Below are positions 45,966 to 57,789 of a DNA stretch of 64,000 nucleotides, piece after piece; within the stretch, counting starts at the first letter, position 1; each line of letters starts with the position of its first letter. Location of the stretch: positions 4,337,458 through 4,401,457 of the forward strand of contig CM038727.1 of assembly GCA_021613375.1 (NCBI GenBank). The letters are read 5' to 3'. A program made the translations under genes and the position numbers. Origin of the DNA: Megaleporinus macrocephalus (Eukaryota; Chordata; Actinopteri; Characiformes; Anostomidae). The notes beneath the pieces were generated by a model that had not been told where the DNA came from, did no database searches, and saw only the letters and a list, made by a program, of their open reading frames with translations.

Positions 45966-47107
45966 TCCTCGACTTTTCGTATATCGATTAGCGAGGCTGT
46001 GTAAATACTGTGTGCACGCGCATGATCAGCGTTTACACAAGCCTGGCTTGAATTAGTGGGAACTTGTTGAATCTGGATTACGATAGTGGAACAGAACTCG
46101 ACGGAAGTGAACTGTTTGGCTAACTCAAGCGAGGCTCACTCAAACCAGCGCCGCTTTCATAAGCTAGCTTCATGGAATAGCCCCCTGGTCCCTCTTTCAT
46201 TGAAGCATGTCAAAATATGTAGAAGAATTATTTTAAGGCTGTTAAAGGGATTTGGAGACCTCTCTGGTGAAAACATGTCATTGCATGTAACGTGTGGAAG
46301 AAGGTTTTTAGCAGTGTGGGTCTCCGAGTCTGCTGTTCTCTGATGGAGAACTGAAGGAAAACTTGGTGTAAACTTTGTGAAGGTGATGTTGTCAAAGGAT
46401 GTGACTGAATCATTGACTATTGATCAGATCTTCATCAGTATCGGGTCCTTTTAGATCTAAACTTTGAGCCAGACCTTCTTTTTGAGTGTGTGTAATGTTA
46501 ATATGCAAAGACATACCTGTATATATAGTGGTCTTGTTGTGTGTTGGTTTATTATATACAGGAGGACCAGCATTTGTTGTAAATATGTTATTGTAACGTT
46601 TCATGGGAAAACACTGAAGATATGACCTTTGATACAATGTTTGCAGTTCAAACTTTAAGGTAAGCCGTTTTCTTCATTTCTTCAAATCCAAAGCTTTAAC
46701 TATGTTCTTGCTGGATGACGTTGGTGTTACTGCAGCTTGTCTTTTGGTTCTTCTGAGTTCCAGAGCTCTACGTTTCTGAATCTACTGTTCCACACGTGTC
46801 TGAGCACCTTCACTGTTCTGCAGTGAAACTTCTCTACTGTGTGATGATCACGTTGGATTAACTTGGAGGTTTTCAGTGTTGAGGTGTTTTCAGATACAGC
46901 TTTTAGCATCTTCTTCTGTTCTTCTCTGTAAGATCATTTCTATACTCATTTTTAAGATTCTCTTAATAACTGAACATCAACAACTACTGTGGAAAACAGA
47001 AATGACTTGTTTTGATAAAACAGTTAAAAACTTATCAGACATTAATTAGGGACAAATCTGGAGCAGCTGTGCTAATTAATCAAATAATACATTTACATGT
47101 AGCCATC

Positions 47108-47968
47108 AGACCACACCCACCCACCACTTCATCAGGTTCACCTCCTTATATCAACTCTCACTGTCCAGTGTATCAGCTCCACTGACCATATAGGAGCTAC
47201 ACTTACAGACTGTAGTTCATCTGATTCTCTGTATACATTGTTCTGGTGTTCTTCAATGATCATGACCCCCACAGGACCACCACAGAGCAGGCACTGAGCT
47301 GTCGAGTCACATTACTATGAACATGTGGGTGTTAATGGTTTGGTTTGGTGAATGTTTTCATGTCATACTCTGGACCCTCTCATCCATGTGGAAGACACAC
47401 CCAACCGATCTGGGTCTGAATTCATCCTTGCAGATCACGTACACCATACATGCTGATGGTCTTCTCTGGGGCGGATGGGATCTTCCAGCAAGATGATGCG
47501 ACATGTCACATGACTAGAAATGTCCCACACTGGTTGGAAGAGAAGACTTCCAAATACTCTCCTGGACCCCTAATTCCCCAGACCTTAACCCAACTGAGAA
47601 TCTGTGGGACCACCTGGATGGTGGTGTTGGCTCTATGGATCCTCCTCCTGCTGCTGGAGTGTTTAAACACCTGAGTGTCACTGCTGGACTGAGAATTGTC
47701 TACCAACCAAAACTATCCAGACGACTGTGTGGTGTGGGCAGCGTCCTGTGGCCACTGATGAAGGACTAGAGGAACACAAACTGTGTACCCACCTCCTTTA
47801 TAATACCTGCTCGTGGGGGTCCTGTGAGGGTCCTGATCATTAAAGAACAGGGTAGTAAAGTATACAGTGCTCCTATATGGTCAGTGGAGCTGATATAATG
47901 GACAGTGAGTGGAGATATAAGGAGTTGTACCTAATAAAGTGTCAGGTTGGTGTACATGGATGGATACT
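47108..47968. mobile_element. Foldback family A element, copy B
   Basis: The duplicate of the element at 27,190-28,070, with the same inverted arms and broken Tc1-like core (FQQDDATCHMTRNVPHWLEE). A 6-bp loss inside the core relative to A removes two codons. Confidence 0.65.
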
Positions 47969-48184
47969 GATTCTGAACACACTGAACTGAAACTGCTGGA
48001 GGATGGAATTCTATGGCTCCTTTAATGTTTCTCATAGAGTCTCTACTGATGGTGTTCACATGAACTGCTCAAATCTGAGAAGTGAGGAGTAAACACAGCA
48101 GCGTCGCTACGATTCACTACATGAAGCCCATTAACTGTAGCCTCACATTCCTTTACCAACAGAGACCTCCACAGAGTCTTCAAC

Positions 48185-48304
48185 ATTCCGCTGTGATGTC
48201 AGTATAGAGGCCCTCTGACGTCATAAAGGTGAGATGTACGAAGTTCCGCGCGTCTCAGCGTCAGATCAGTCTGTGCGGAATCGTTGAAGGAGAAAGAAGC
48301 GAAA
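48185..48304 (+). promoter_or_regulatory. Putative core promoter of gene B with a CRE
   Basis: TGACGTCA at 48,216-48,223, 82 bp before the last base preceding the ATG codon, with the same GC-richer stretch as copy A. Almost no substitutions from A lie in this interval. Confidence 0.45.
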
Positions 48305-51300
48305 ATGAGTTGGAGAAAGTACTTGTGTTGTGGTGGAGGAGATAGAGAGAGCGAGAGAGACGAGAAGCACAGAAAGGAAGAAGGAGACCAAACTAAGAAG
48401 AAAGAGAGAAGAAAGAGGAGGAGGAGAGAGAGAGAGTGGAGTTTCCAGAGGAAAGAGGAGGAGAGGGAGACTCCTCTAGAGGAGAAAGTGACTGTGCTGA
48501 TGGAGGAAGCCGAGCCAGAGCCGGTGGACATCAGCACAGAGACTGAGCAGCTTCTGAGTGAGTAGATGAGTCGACGTCACTATAATTAACAGTAGTTACT
48601 GAACAAGTCAGTGATTCTCAGTACATACTGAATAAATCAGAGTACAGCGCTGGATACACTTTACTTCAGTGTAGGGGTGGGACTTAACCAATTTTAAGCT
48701 CTCGTGGTTGGCCAATCAGAACAGAGTGGGGGAACTGACTAATCAGAGTACATTGGGCTCAGTGGGAGGCGTGGATTAAAGAAACAGGAGCTCTAACAGA
48801 GTTTGAGGATTAAGTTTAGGGTTAATGTTAATGTTAGGTAGGGTTAAGGGTAGGGTTAATGGTAATGTTAGGTAGGGTTAAGTTTAGGGTGAATGTTAAT
48901 GTTAGGTAGGTTTAAGTGTTGGGTTAATGTTAATGTTAGGTAGGGTTAAGTGTAGGGTGAAGGTTACTCTGTGTTAGTTGTGGTGTATGTATTTTATTTA
49001 TTAATATTTAATGTTTAATAAAAACAGGAATTGAACTGAATATAAATTCTAATCTGTCTAAATGATTCAATTCTAAATTAAATAGGCCTCAATGCTGAGA
49101 CGGCTGCTCAGCTTCTGGAGACTGACGATGCTGGACCACCCTCCAGCACCCCTCTGGGTGAGTAGGAGAAACTGTTATCATGATGAACATCATTGTATCT
49201 CTACATTAACAGAACAAATGCTGATATTATTCATTCTGATATGAATATTAAAGCAGGAGAACAGAGAGCTCCTGAAACCAGTGAGCTCCTGGACATCCTG
49301 CTGGGGGACGTTGCTGGAGGAGAAATGGTGCACCGGCATCTGGGTAAGTAGAAGAATCAAACGTTGGATATTGTGATAATGACCCAGCTGGACAGATGTT
49401 AATGTTAATGTTAATGTTAATGTTAATGTTAATGTTAATGTTAATGTTAGGTAGGGTTAAGTTTAGGGTCAATGTTAATGTTAGGTAGGGTTAAGTTTAG
49501 GGTCAATGTTAATGTTAGGTAGGGTTAAGTTTAGGGTCAATGTTAATGTTAGGTAGGGTTAAGTTTAGGGTTAATGTTAATGTTAGGTAGGGTTAAGTGT
49601 AGGGTTAATTTTAGGTAGGGTTAAGTTTAGGGTTAATGGTAATGTTAGGTAGGGTTAAGTGTAGGGTTAATGTTAATGTTAATTAGTGTTAAGTTTAAGG
49701 TTAGTGTTAATGTTAGGTAGGGTTAAGTGTAGGGTTAATGTTAATGTTAGGTAGGGTTAAGTGTAGGGTTAATGTTAATGTTAGGTAGGGTTAAGTGTAG
49801 GGTGAAGGTTACTCTGTGTTAGTTGTGGTGTATGTATTTTATTTATTAATATTATTTAATGTTTAATAAAAACAGGAATTGAACTGAATGTAAATTCTAA
49901 TCTGTCTATATGATTCAATTCTAAATTAAATAGGCCTCAATACCGAGACGACTCCCAAGTTCCTGGAGTCTGAAGATGCTGGACCACCCTCCAGCACCCC
50001 TCTGGGTGAGTAGAAGAAACAGTTATCATGATGAACATCATTGTATCTCTACATTAACAGAACAAATGCTGATATTATTCATTCTGATATGAATATTAAA
50101 GCAGGAGAACAGAGAGCTCCTGAAACCAGTGAGCTCCTGGACATCCTGCAGAGGGATGTTGCTGGAGGAGAAATGGTGCACCAGCATCTGGGTAAGTAGA
50201 AGAATCAAATGTTGGATATTGTGATAATGACCCAGCTGGACAGATGTTGATATTTATTGATGTTTAAACAGATACCCAGACCGTCGAGCACACTGAGGAG
50301 GAGACCAGAGGAGAAACGCTGCTGGAGGAACCTCCAACCTCTAGCACATCTCTGGGTGAGCAAAACAAACTATTAGCATCATGTTAACTCTGAACTGTAC
50401 AGCATTGGAGAACATTACCAGAACAAACCGGCTGCTGTTGGTCCACACCAGCACTGATTTAATGAATAAACAAGTTAATGAAGACCACCTGAACTCCATC
50501 TGGCACTAGTTAAGATTTGATGATGTCATCATTTTCTGACTTGACAAGGACCATCAGAACTAACCATAACGTTACTGAACATCTGCTGATCTTCTTAGAA
50601 TCTGACTCAGGAGCTCCGGTCGTGGATGAGGTTGAGGACACTGGGGTAGAGACCCCTAAGACCCCGGTGTCCTCCCAGATAGACTCCACTGTCCAGTCCT
50701 TCGGTAAGTAACGGAAATGACCTGTGAAAATAAATCATGTATGAAAATAACACAGCTGGACGACTGACAGTGTTTATTAATGTGAAAGACGACGACAGGA
50801 TGATGACCATTGTGAGGGTGGTCTCTGCAGCAGAGGCGTTCAGATACCTCCAGGAGAACTTGGAGGTATCTGACCTGGACAACCTCGAGTTCCCTCCGGG
50901 TGAGTAAAAGAAGGACTCAGTACAAAAACTACATTCAGGCAAAAGCAGAAACATGAAAATCTTAATATCTCTCAACATCTCACTCTCACTGACTATCTTC
51001 TACATACATCAGCAAACAACACCATCGCCCGAATCGAGGCTGCCTGCGAGGTTGTCTACGTCCTGCTGCAGAGACTCGCAGCCTCACCTGACCAGCACCT
51101 GAGTGAGTAAAGCACAGAAACACTAAATATTAAAGATGATACTAAAGACTTCACAGCCAACATGTCCATGTGGGGCCCGTATGGTTCTTATCTGGCCTGT
51201 ATGGGTTTCACGTGGGCTTGTAGGGGATTCATGATTGGTGATACATGGAGCCCCGCTGGGTTATACCTTTTTGCCCCATTTGGATTACAGTTGTGAGCCC

Positions 51301-53846
51301 CACTAAGGCTACGCTTGGGGGCCCACAGTTATGGGACTGTTCACATGGTTGATTGTTCACTTGGGCCCATCTTGCAGTCCAGATCAGCCCGAGTTATTGG
51401 TCCACATTCACAAACACACATAGGGCCCAAATGAAGGCAATGGACATCTCTGTGGGCCCCAACCAGGTTGCCCTAAGGGGACCCAATCGGCAGCCCATCT
51501 TTGACCCATGTGGGGTCCACATGGACATGTTGGCTGGGTCAGTAGATCTTAAAGAAGAAATATCAGATCTGCTGATACTCAGAGCTTCAATATCAGGATC
51601 AGTATCTTCACCAGGTTCTATGATGATGTAGCTGCTGAACATTTGTTTCTATTAAATCAGTTAACAAGGTGCTGAGAACAATGGCAACAACTCCAGAGTT
51701 TGCGGATCTTGGATTGCTGGTTACAAAATATCTGGACCGCATCCAAGACCCCAGCAGCACAGCTCTGGGTGAGTAACAGAATCCAGAACCTTCTCTGGAC
51801 ACCAGGGCAGCAGAATAGACTAGGCTGGCGTTGGCACATTCCAGCAGATAGAACCTTATCAGTTGACGATGACCATTCAAACTCAGTCAGGCACCACTTG
51901 GTAATGTGACTTGATGATCAGAACCCACCATAATATGACTGAACATCTGCTGATCCTTTCAGAACCAGGAACTGAGCTACAGGTGGGGGTAGATGCAGAG
52001 GTGGAGGCCCTGCAAAACATCTTCTGCCCTCACCTGGACTCGCTGTACTCACAGCTTGGTAAGTACCGGAGATGGTCAGTGCAAATATATGAAGAGTGAA
52101 AACGATGTAGCTGGAAAACTGACAGTGTGTTTAAATGTGAATCCAGTGGATGAGATGCTGACAGGGCTGTTGGTCCAGCTGGCTGCCAACGCCCTGATGT
52201 TCCTCCGTAAGGTGCACGGAGAACCTCCAGGTGAGTCATCATAATAACATTCAGGTAAAAGTAGGAATCATGTTTAATGTTAACATGAACCTGTATTCAT
52301 TCATTCTTTCTAAATGAACTAGTGAACAACATCGACTCCAAGGCGGCCATCGTCACCAAGGCCTTGGATGCCATCCTGGAGGAACTCGTCACCGGGAGGG
52401 ATCAGCATCTCAGTGAGTAAAGCAAATGAGCACCAGAAACTAAAGATGGAGCCCATGTGGTAACAGCTGGTGGTCTCAGACTGATATGAGCAGAAAGAGC
52501 TGATCATCTTTAGATCTTAAGAAGTAGTAACATCAGATTAGCTGATCCTCAAGTCTTCAATATCAGTATCACCATATTTACTAGGTTCTGTGATGAAGAC
52601 TCAGCTGAACAACTTCTAATATTTATTTCTATTAAATCAGTCCACGACTTCCTTACTTTGATGTCTGTGGCTCCTGACTACCGGGACATTGTAGTGGTGC
52701 TGGCGCCCCTGCTGGACGCCGCCAGGGTATATTACTGTGGACGTCTGGGTGAGTAGAAGAACCTAGTAGCTTGATGATGATCATAATAACTGAGAATGTG
52801 TAAAGAACTGCTAATGTTTCATCAGGATTTATTAGTTAGTTATTAATCTTCATCTGAACTCATACAAATTCTGCTCGGGCTCGTTTTACGAGGTGACTCT
52901 GAGTCCAGTTTGTATGCGAGCAACACAAACACCAGAGTCAGGTCCAACCACAGTGATGGATCTGGACAGCTGTTGATGTTTCTTCATGTTACAGCACGAG
53001 ACCACAATGAGGAGGTGGAGGAAGCTGGGGCTCGGGCTGATCATTTGAAGAGGACAACACCTACAGTTCAGCCGCCTCAACTACCTCAGCTGCGTCAGCC
53101 AGCTAAGCAGCCTCGGCCACATCAACTGCCTCAGCTGTGTCAGCCAGCTAAGCAGCCTCGGCCACATCAACTGCCTCAGCTGCATCAGCCAGCTAAGCAG
53201 CCTTGGCTACATCAACCTCCTCAGCTGCGTCAGCCAGCTCAACCGCCACAGCTGCGTCAGCCAGCTCAGCAGCCTCGGCCAAGTCAACCGCCTCAGCTGC
53301 GCCAGTCAGCTCAGCAGCGCCAGCCAGCTCAGCAGCCTCGGCTACCTCAACCGCCTCAGCTGCGTCAGCCAGCTCAGCAGCCTCGGCCACGTCAACCGCC
53401 TCAGCTGCATCAGCCTCCTCAGCAGCCTCGGCCACGTAACCCACGTCACCTGCCCCAGTCATCTTGGGGTGAGTAAAGAAAACAGATCTCAGATTCTGTT
53501 TACATGAACATACACTCTTACAAATAAAGGTACTTCCTCAGATCTTAGGTTTGATACACGGCTCTAGAGATAAACTTTCACTGGTAGTGGAGCTTCTACA
53601 AGGTTCTTCATGCTCACACATCTGTTTTACATAGAAGCGTCCATTAAAATGTTCTTCAGGAGACCAAAAGTTCTTCTTCTACAGTAATGACACACTGATA
53701 CTAACATAAGTGTATCTGCATTTGTAGTTCACAGAGAGTGTCCTCCTCAAAGAGAGAGAGACAGGTTTGGAGGAAGAGGGAGACAAGGTGGAGGTAGAGG
53801 ACGGACAAGACCGGACTGGTGGCAGCACGACGATAGATGTGTATAA
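48305..53846 (+). CDS. Unrecognised multi-exon, phase-1 modular protein, copy B (~679 aa)
   Basis: Paralogue of the gene at 28,459. Hand-built exons: 48305-48557, 49086-49157, 49257-49343, 49934-50005, 50105-50191, 50272-50355, 50599-50703, 50789-50899, 51013-51102, 51661-51768, 51963-52058, 52147-52230, 52323-52412, 52641-52748, 52995-53468, 53728-53846. The joined frame is open, 679 codons plus TAA, again all phase 1. Relative to A it lacks one exon pair (53 codons) and 18 codons of the Pro/Gln repeat. By eye about 12 amino-acid changes and about four silent ones separate the aligned exons outside the repeat, so constraint looks weak or selection diversifying. Exons 7, 8, 11, 12 and 13 look identical to their partners. 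The start was chosen at the ATG giving MSWRKYLCC, as in A. Role unknown; AATAAA at 54,219. Confidence 0.75.
48810..48965. repeat. Telomere-like intronic repeat, intron 1 of gene B
   Basis: Shorter counterpart of 28,950-29,205 with the same GGTTAATGTTAATGTTAGGT units. Confidence 0.9.
49398..49812. repeat. Telomere-like intronic repeat between exon pairs of gene B
   Basis: Starts with eight near-perfect TTAATG steps and continues in the usual mixed units. It is the single inter-pair tract left in copy B, whereas A has two. Confidence 0.9.
51154..51536. mobile_element. MITE in the corresponding intron of gene B
   Basis: Same element, position and length as 32,710-33,092, with TIRs CAGCCAACATGTCCATGTGG on both sides (the right end is a better match to the left here than in A). 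Confidence 0.8.
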
Positions 53847-53859
53847 ACATCAAACCCAA

Positions 53860-54215
53860 CATCTTACAACCACAACCTCCACCAATCAACCCCAACCTGC
53901 TCTAATCAACCCCAACCTCCTCCAGTCAACCCCAACCTCCTCTAATCAACCCCAACCTCCTCCAGTCAACCCCAACCTCCTCTAATCAACCCCAACCTGC
54001 TTTAATCAACCCTAACCTCCTCCAATCAACCCAACCTCCTAAAATCAACCCCAACCTCCTCCAATCAATCCAACCTCCTAAAATCAACCCAACCTCATCC
54101 AATCATCCCCAACCTTCTAAAATCAATCCAAACTCCTCCAATCAACCCAACCTCCTTCAATCAACCCCAACCTCCTCCAATCAATCCCAACCTCCTAAAA
54201 TCAACCCAACCTCCA
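53860..54215 (+). repeat. 3'-UTR minisatellite of gene B
   Basis: About 18 units of CAACCTCCTCCAATCAACCC type, including a local CTCCTCCAGTCAACCCC variant not seen in A. Confidence 0.9.
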
Positions 54216-54218
54216 GCA

Positions 54219-54224
54219 AATAAA
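54219..54224 (+). terminator. Poly(A) signal of gene B
   Basis: AATAAA in the same CAGCAAATAAAAAAATAAT context as copy A. Confidence 0.65.
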
Positions 54225-54244
54225 AAAATAATAAAAAAAAAAAT

Positions 54245-54818
54245 GCTACAACTCTTTATTCTTTATTAGTGTAATGCAGTGTTCAGGTATGTTACTGAAC
54301 ATTGTGCTGAGAGTCTACGGGCTTTATTAGTGTAATACAGTGTTCAGGTGTGTTACTGAACATTGTGCTGAGAGTCTACAGACTTTATTAGTGTAATACA
54401 GTGTTCAGGTGTGTTACTGAACATTGTGCTGAGAGTCTACAGACTTTATTAGTGTAATACAATGTTCAGGTGTGTTACTGAACATTGTGCTGAGAGTCTA
54501 CAGACTTTATTAGTGTAATACAGTGTTCAGGTATGATACTGAACATTCTGTTGAGGGTCTACAGGCTTTATTAGTGTAATACAGTGTTCAGGTATGATAC
54601 TGAACGTTCTGCTGAGAGTCTACAGACTTTATTAGTGTAATACATTGTTCAGGTATGATACTGAACGTTCTGCTGAGAGTCTACAGACTTTATTAGTGTA
54701 ATACAGTTTTCAGGTATGTTACTGAACGTTCTGTTGAGGGTCTACAGGCTTTATTAGTGTAATACAGTGTTCAGGTGTGTTACTGAACGTTGTGCTGATG
54801 GTCTACAGGCTTTATTAT
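54245..54818. repeat. 61-bp minisatellite downstream of gene B
   Basis: About nine units, counterpart of 35,935-36,560, with more GAGAGTCTACAGAC variants than A. Confidence 0.95.
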
Positions 54819-55654
54819 TGTTTCTGTTTCTCTGGTAATTAAAGATCTTCATGTTTATATGCGTCACATGAACAGATGTTTCTAGGAATCTGCTGAACAC
54901 TGACGTACTTAGTATTAAACAATGCTGTCTGTACTAGACTGGTAAAGCTTCCTGTTACAGAACCCTACGTTCTAGCTAATAACCAGGTAGGTGTGAAGTA
55001 CAAACTCAGGAACATCAGAAGAACCTCCAAGTAGCAGGAAAGTAAATGAGGTGAACGGTGATACAAAGACAGAGGAGTTTATATAGTATGTGCTCAGGTT
55101 TCCAACTGTGGTGGAGGTCTTGGGGGGCTTCCTGGTGGAAACTGTGTCTATGCAGTGATGTATATATTAATACATAATATAGTTTAATCTGTTTATGTAT
55201 CTATGTTTAAACATATGTTCTCATTCTAAACTCCACCTGATCCAGTTTAGAAAGTTGAGAAACTCAGATTTCTTTAACAGGGTATCTTTGCCTTGAGCTC
55301 TTGCTTCTTTGGGAGACACAATGGGCATCTCATTCGCCAAGAGGTGTCTTGTTTATTTATTTGTTTGTTTGTTTTCTTTTCCGAGCACTCATTGCTGAGG
55401 CCTGAAAGCTGTCAAAGCAGCCAATCACAGCCCCCTCCCCTCCCTTCACGTCCAGTAGGATTATGATTTGTGCTTCATTGGGACCCCATGTTGTTGCTAG
55501 TTCTCACCAGAGTTGAGTTTTCGTGTTTTTGGACAGCAGCTAGTTGAGTGGGCGGTCCCCCAGCATGAAAGTCGTGTAATTGGTGACCCTGTGTCATCGA
55601 TCAGTCACGTAGGTTGAAGCCACAACAAATAAAAGACTTGCCATTACAGCTCAA
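54819..55654. other. 3' flank of gene B, no gene recognised
   Basis: Duplicate of 36,561-37,415; nothing coding is supportable. Confidence 0.5.
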
Positions 55655-56218
55655 CCAGTCACGTAGTGTGAACATCACAAAGACCTGCCCACTCAGACAG
55701 TCGTGTAGTGTGAACATCAGAAAGACCTGCCCACTCAGACAGTCGTGTAGTGTGAACATCAGAAAGACCTGCCCACTCAGACAGTCGTGTAGTGTGAACA
55801 TCAGAAAGACCTGCCCACTCAGACAGTCGTGTAGTGTGAACATCACAAAGACCTGCCCACTCAGACAGTCGTGTAGTGTGAACATCACAAAGACCCGCCC
55901 ACTCAGACAGTCGTGTAGTGTGAACATCACAAAGACCTGCCCACTCAGACAGTCGTGTAGTGTGAACATCACAAAGACCTGACCACTCAGACAGTCGTGT
56001 AGTGTGAACATCACAAAGACCTGACCACTCAGACCGTTGTATAGTGTGAACATCACAAAGACCTGACCACTCAGACAGTCGTGTAGTGTGAACATCACAA
56101 AGACCTGCCCCCTCAGACAGTCGTGTAGTGTGAACATCACAAAGACCTGACCACTCAGACCGTTGTATAGTGTGAACATCACAAAGACCTGACCACTCAG
56201 ACAGTCGTGTAGTGTGAA
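55655..56218. repeat. 42-bp minisatellite, right edge of duplication copy B
   Basis: About 13 units of GTCGTGTAGTGTGAACATCA plus CAAAGACCTGCCCACTCAGA. A two- to three-unit step with CCGTTGTATAG variants repeats near 56,036 and 56,162. The 193-aa minus ORF is repeat-encoded. Confidence 0.95.
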
Positions 56219-56299
56219 GCAGGCATTACAGGAATTCTAAAAACACACAGTAGAATATTTTTGTGTGAAATAATGAATCAAAATGTAAAAATGAGTCAA

Positions 56300-56300
56300 T

Positions 56301-56386
<86 letters not shown>

Positions 56387-56775
56387 CTATCTTTATTGAT
56401 CCATTTGCGAAATTAATTAGGGAAATTAAGATTCCAGTAGCATCACAATAAATTACAATAAACACACAAGAAACATATGAAAGGAATATAAATTAAAAAA
56501 ATCCAATGAACAAAATAAAGAAAAAGAAAAGAAAAAGAAAAATCTAACTGGGGAGGTATTGCACACTATTATTGCACTTGTTTATGTTAAATGTTAACTC
56601 GTGTTATTGCACTTAGTCCGGTTGTGTTATTATCAGTCTACTGCTCCATCCCATCCTCTGTCCTCCTGTGACCCCTCCTCCCCTGCAGAGAGGAGCTGTA
56701 CAGTCTGATGGCATGAAGGATAAAGGAGTTTTTGAGTCTGTTGGTTCTGCACTTGGGTAGGAGCAGTCGGAATAC
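56300..56775. mobile_element. Non-LTR retrotransposon 3'-end fragment with (GATA)n
   Basis: A perfect (GATA)n run at about 56,302-56,386 is followed by CTATCTTTATTGATCCATTT and then AGAGGAGCTGTACAGTCTGA, TGGCATGAAGGATAAAGGAG and GTTGGTTCTGCACTTGGG. The tandem tail plus TTTATTGATCC junction is typical of fish LINE 3' ends read on the opposite strand. No reverse transcriptase is present. Confidence 0.55.
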
Positions 56776-57480
56776 AGGAATTCTAATTATCTAAGGTTAA
56801 AAACACACAATGGAATATTTTTATGTCAAATAATAAATCAAAATGTAAAAATGAGTCACTACACAGATTAAATTTATAACTCTGAGAGTCCAATCTGCTC
56901 CCTGACCGTAGAACTGACCAGTAGTAGGTCAGAGAAGCTCAGCTCTGTGCTCGTCAAAGTTGCTTCCTTGATACCACGCTGGTGCTGGGTGTGACCTCAA
57001 ACCAACACGCCTGCTTCCAGACAGGCTGATGAAAGAGAAGGCCGAGCCCTCGAGTGCTGCCCAGCGTGAGGGCTGGTCGAGCAGATCCCTCGCTGAGTCA
57101 GCCAGGCTTTCCTTTGTTGGTCTGTTCTAATGTTCAGGCTAAGAAAAGACTCTCTACTACATCACTCAGTTCTTTTTATTTCTATTCTTTATTCGACTCG
57201 GGACAACTGGAGGCGTTCTAAGATGTTTACTGAAGTCCCACAGATTATTTGGGCTGTTTCTGGATCAGCTGGATTAGTTCATCTGGGGAGGAGCTGTGAT
57301 GTAGTTGTTTATGAGCTACATAGATTTGAATCCAGTACTGCAGCTCGGTCTGTAGCTGGGTTTTATGTGGGCCACCTTAGTGGGTACAAGAGGAACCGGA
57401 ATTGGTTCTGATGTTCCTGTTGGGCTAAAGATGTCCGCTGGTCCTGCTCCTGGAAACTGGTCATGCTGGAGATGTTATGT
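56776..57480. other. No gene recognised
   Basis: Single-copy-looking sequence with a short repeat of the flank of the preceding element (AATATTTTTATGTCAAATAA). The 93-aa plus ORF at 57,130 has no domain. Confidence 0.5.
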
Positions 57481-57789
57481 TTTTGGACGATGATGATGAT
57501 GATGATATCAATATGCTAAAATTCTCATCTCTACTGTACTGTATTCATCATAATCACCTTCATTATGTTCCTCACCTTCATCAGCTGCTTCACAGTCATC
57601 ACTTTTACATTCATCACCTTCATTTTCATCACAATCAGTCCTCTTCACCTTTACCACCTTCTCCACCATCAGCTTCATCGCCTTAACACCTTCATATTCA
57701 TTATTACTGTAACCTTCTTCACCTTTACCAGCTTCTCCACCGTCACCTTCATCTTCATCATCACAATCACCTTCATTATTTTCTTCATC
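57481..57789. repeat. Degenerate trinucleotide-type (ACC/TTC/ATC) repeat
   Basis: Starts with GATGATGATGATGATGAT and continues as words like CACCTTCATC and TTTACCACCTTC. It encodes acidic (minus) and Phe/Thr/Ile-rich (plus) low-complexity ORFs. It abuts the retrotransposon LTR. Confidence 0.75.

Larger units (their letters stand above)
43048..46184. mobile_element. PIF/Harbinger DNA transposon, decayed, in copy B only
   Basis: Terminal inverted repeats GGGGCTATTCCACGAAGC and, reversed, GGGGCTATTCCATGAAGC. The 3-bp target duplication CTG (43,045-43,047 and 46,185-46,187) lies in CACCTGGT, while copy A has the empty site TCACCTGGTGCTTCC. Harbinger elements are known for 3-bp TWA/CWG duplications. 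It has relics of both usual genes: transposase on plus and a Myb/SANT-like protein on minus, converging. Both are broken. Confidence 0.85.
42546..56218. repeat. Segmental duplication, copy B
   Basis: Direct repeat of 26,096-37,640. Differences from A: a Harbinger insertion (43,048-46,184), extra sequence near 42,855-43,010 and 46,440-46,620, one exon pair fewer, shorter telomere-like introns, a shorter Pro/Gln exon and a longer terminal 42-bp array. Exons and most introns differ only by scattered bases, so the duplication is recent. Confidence 0.95.
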
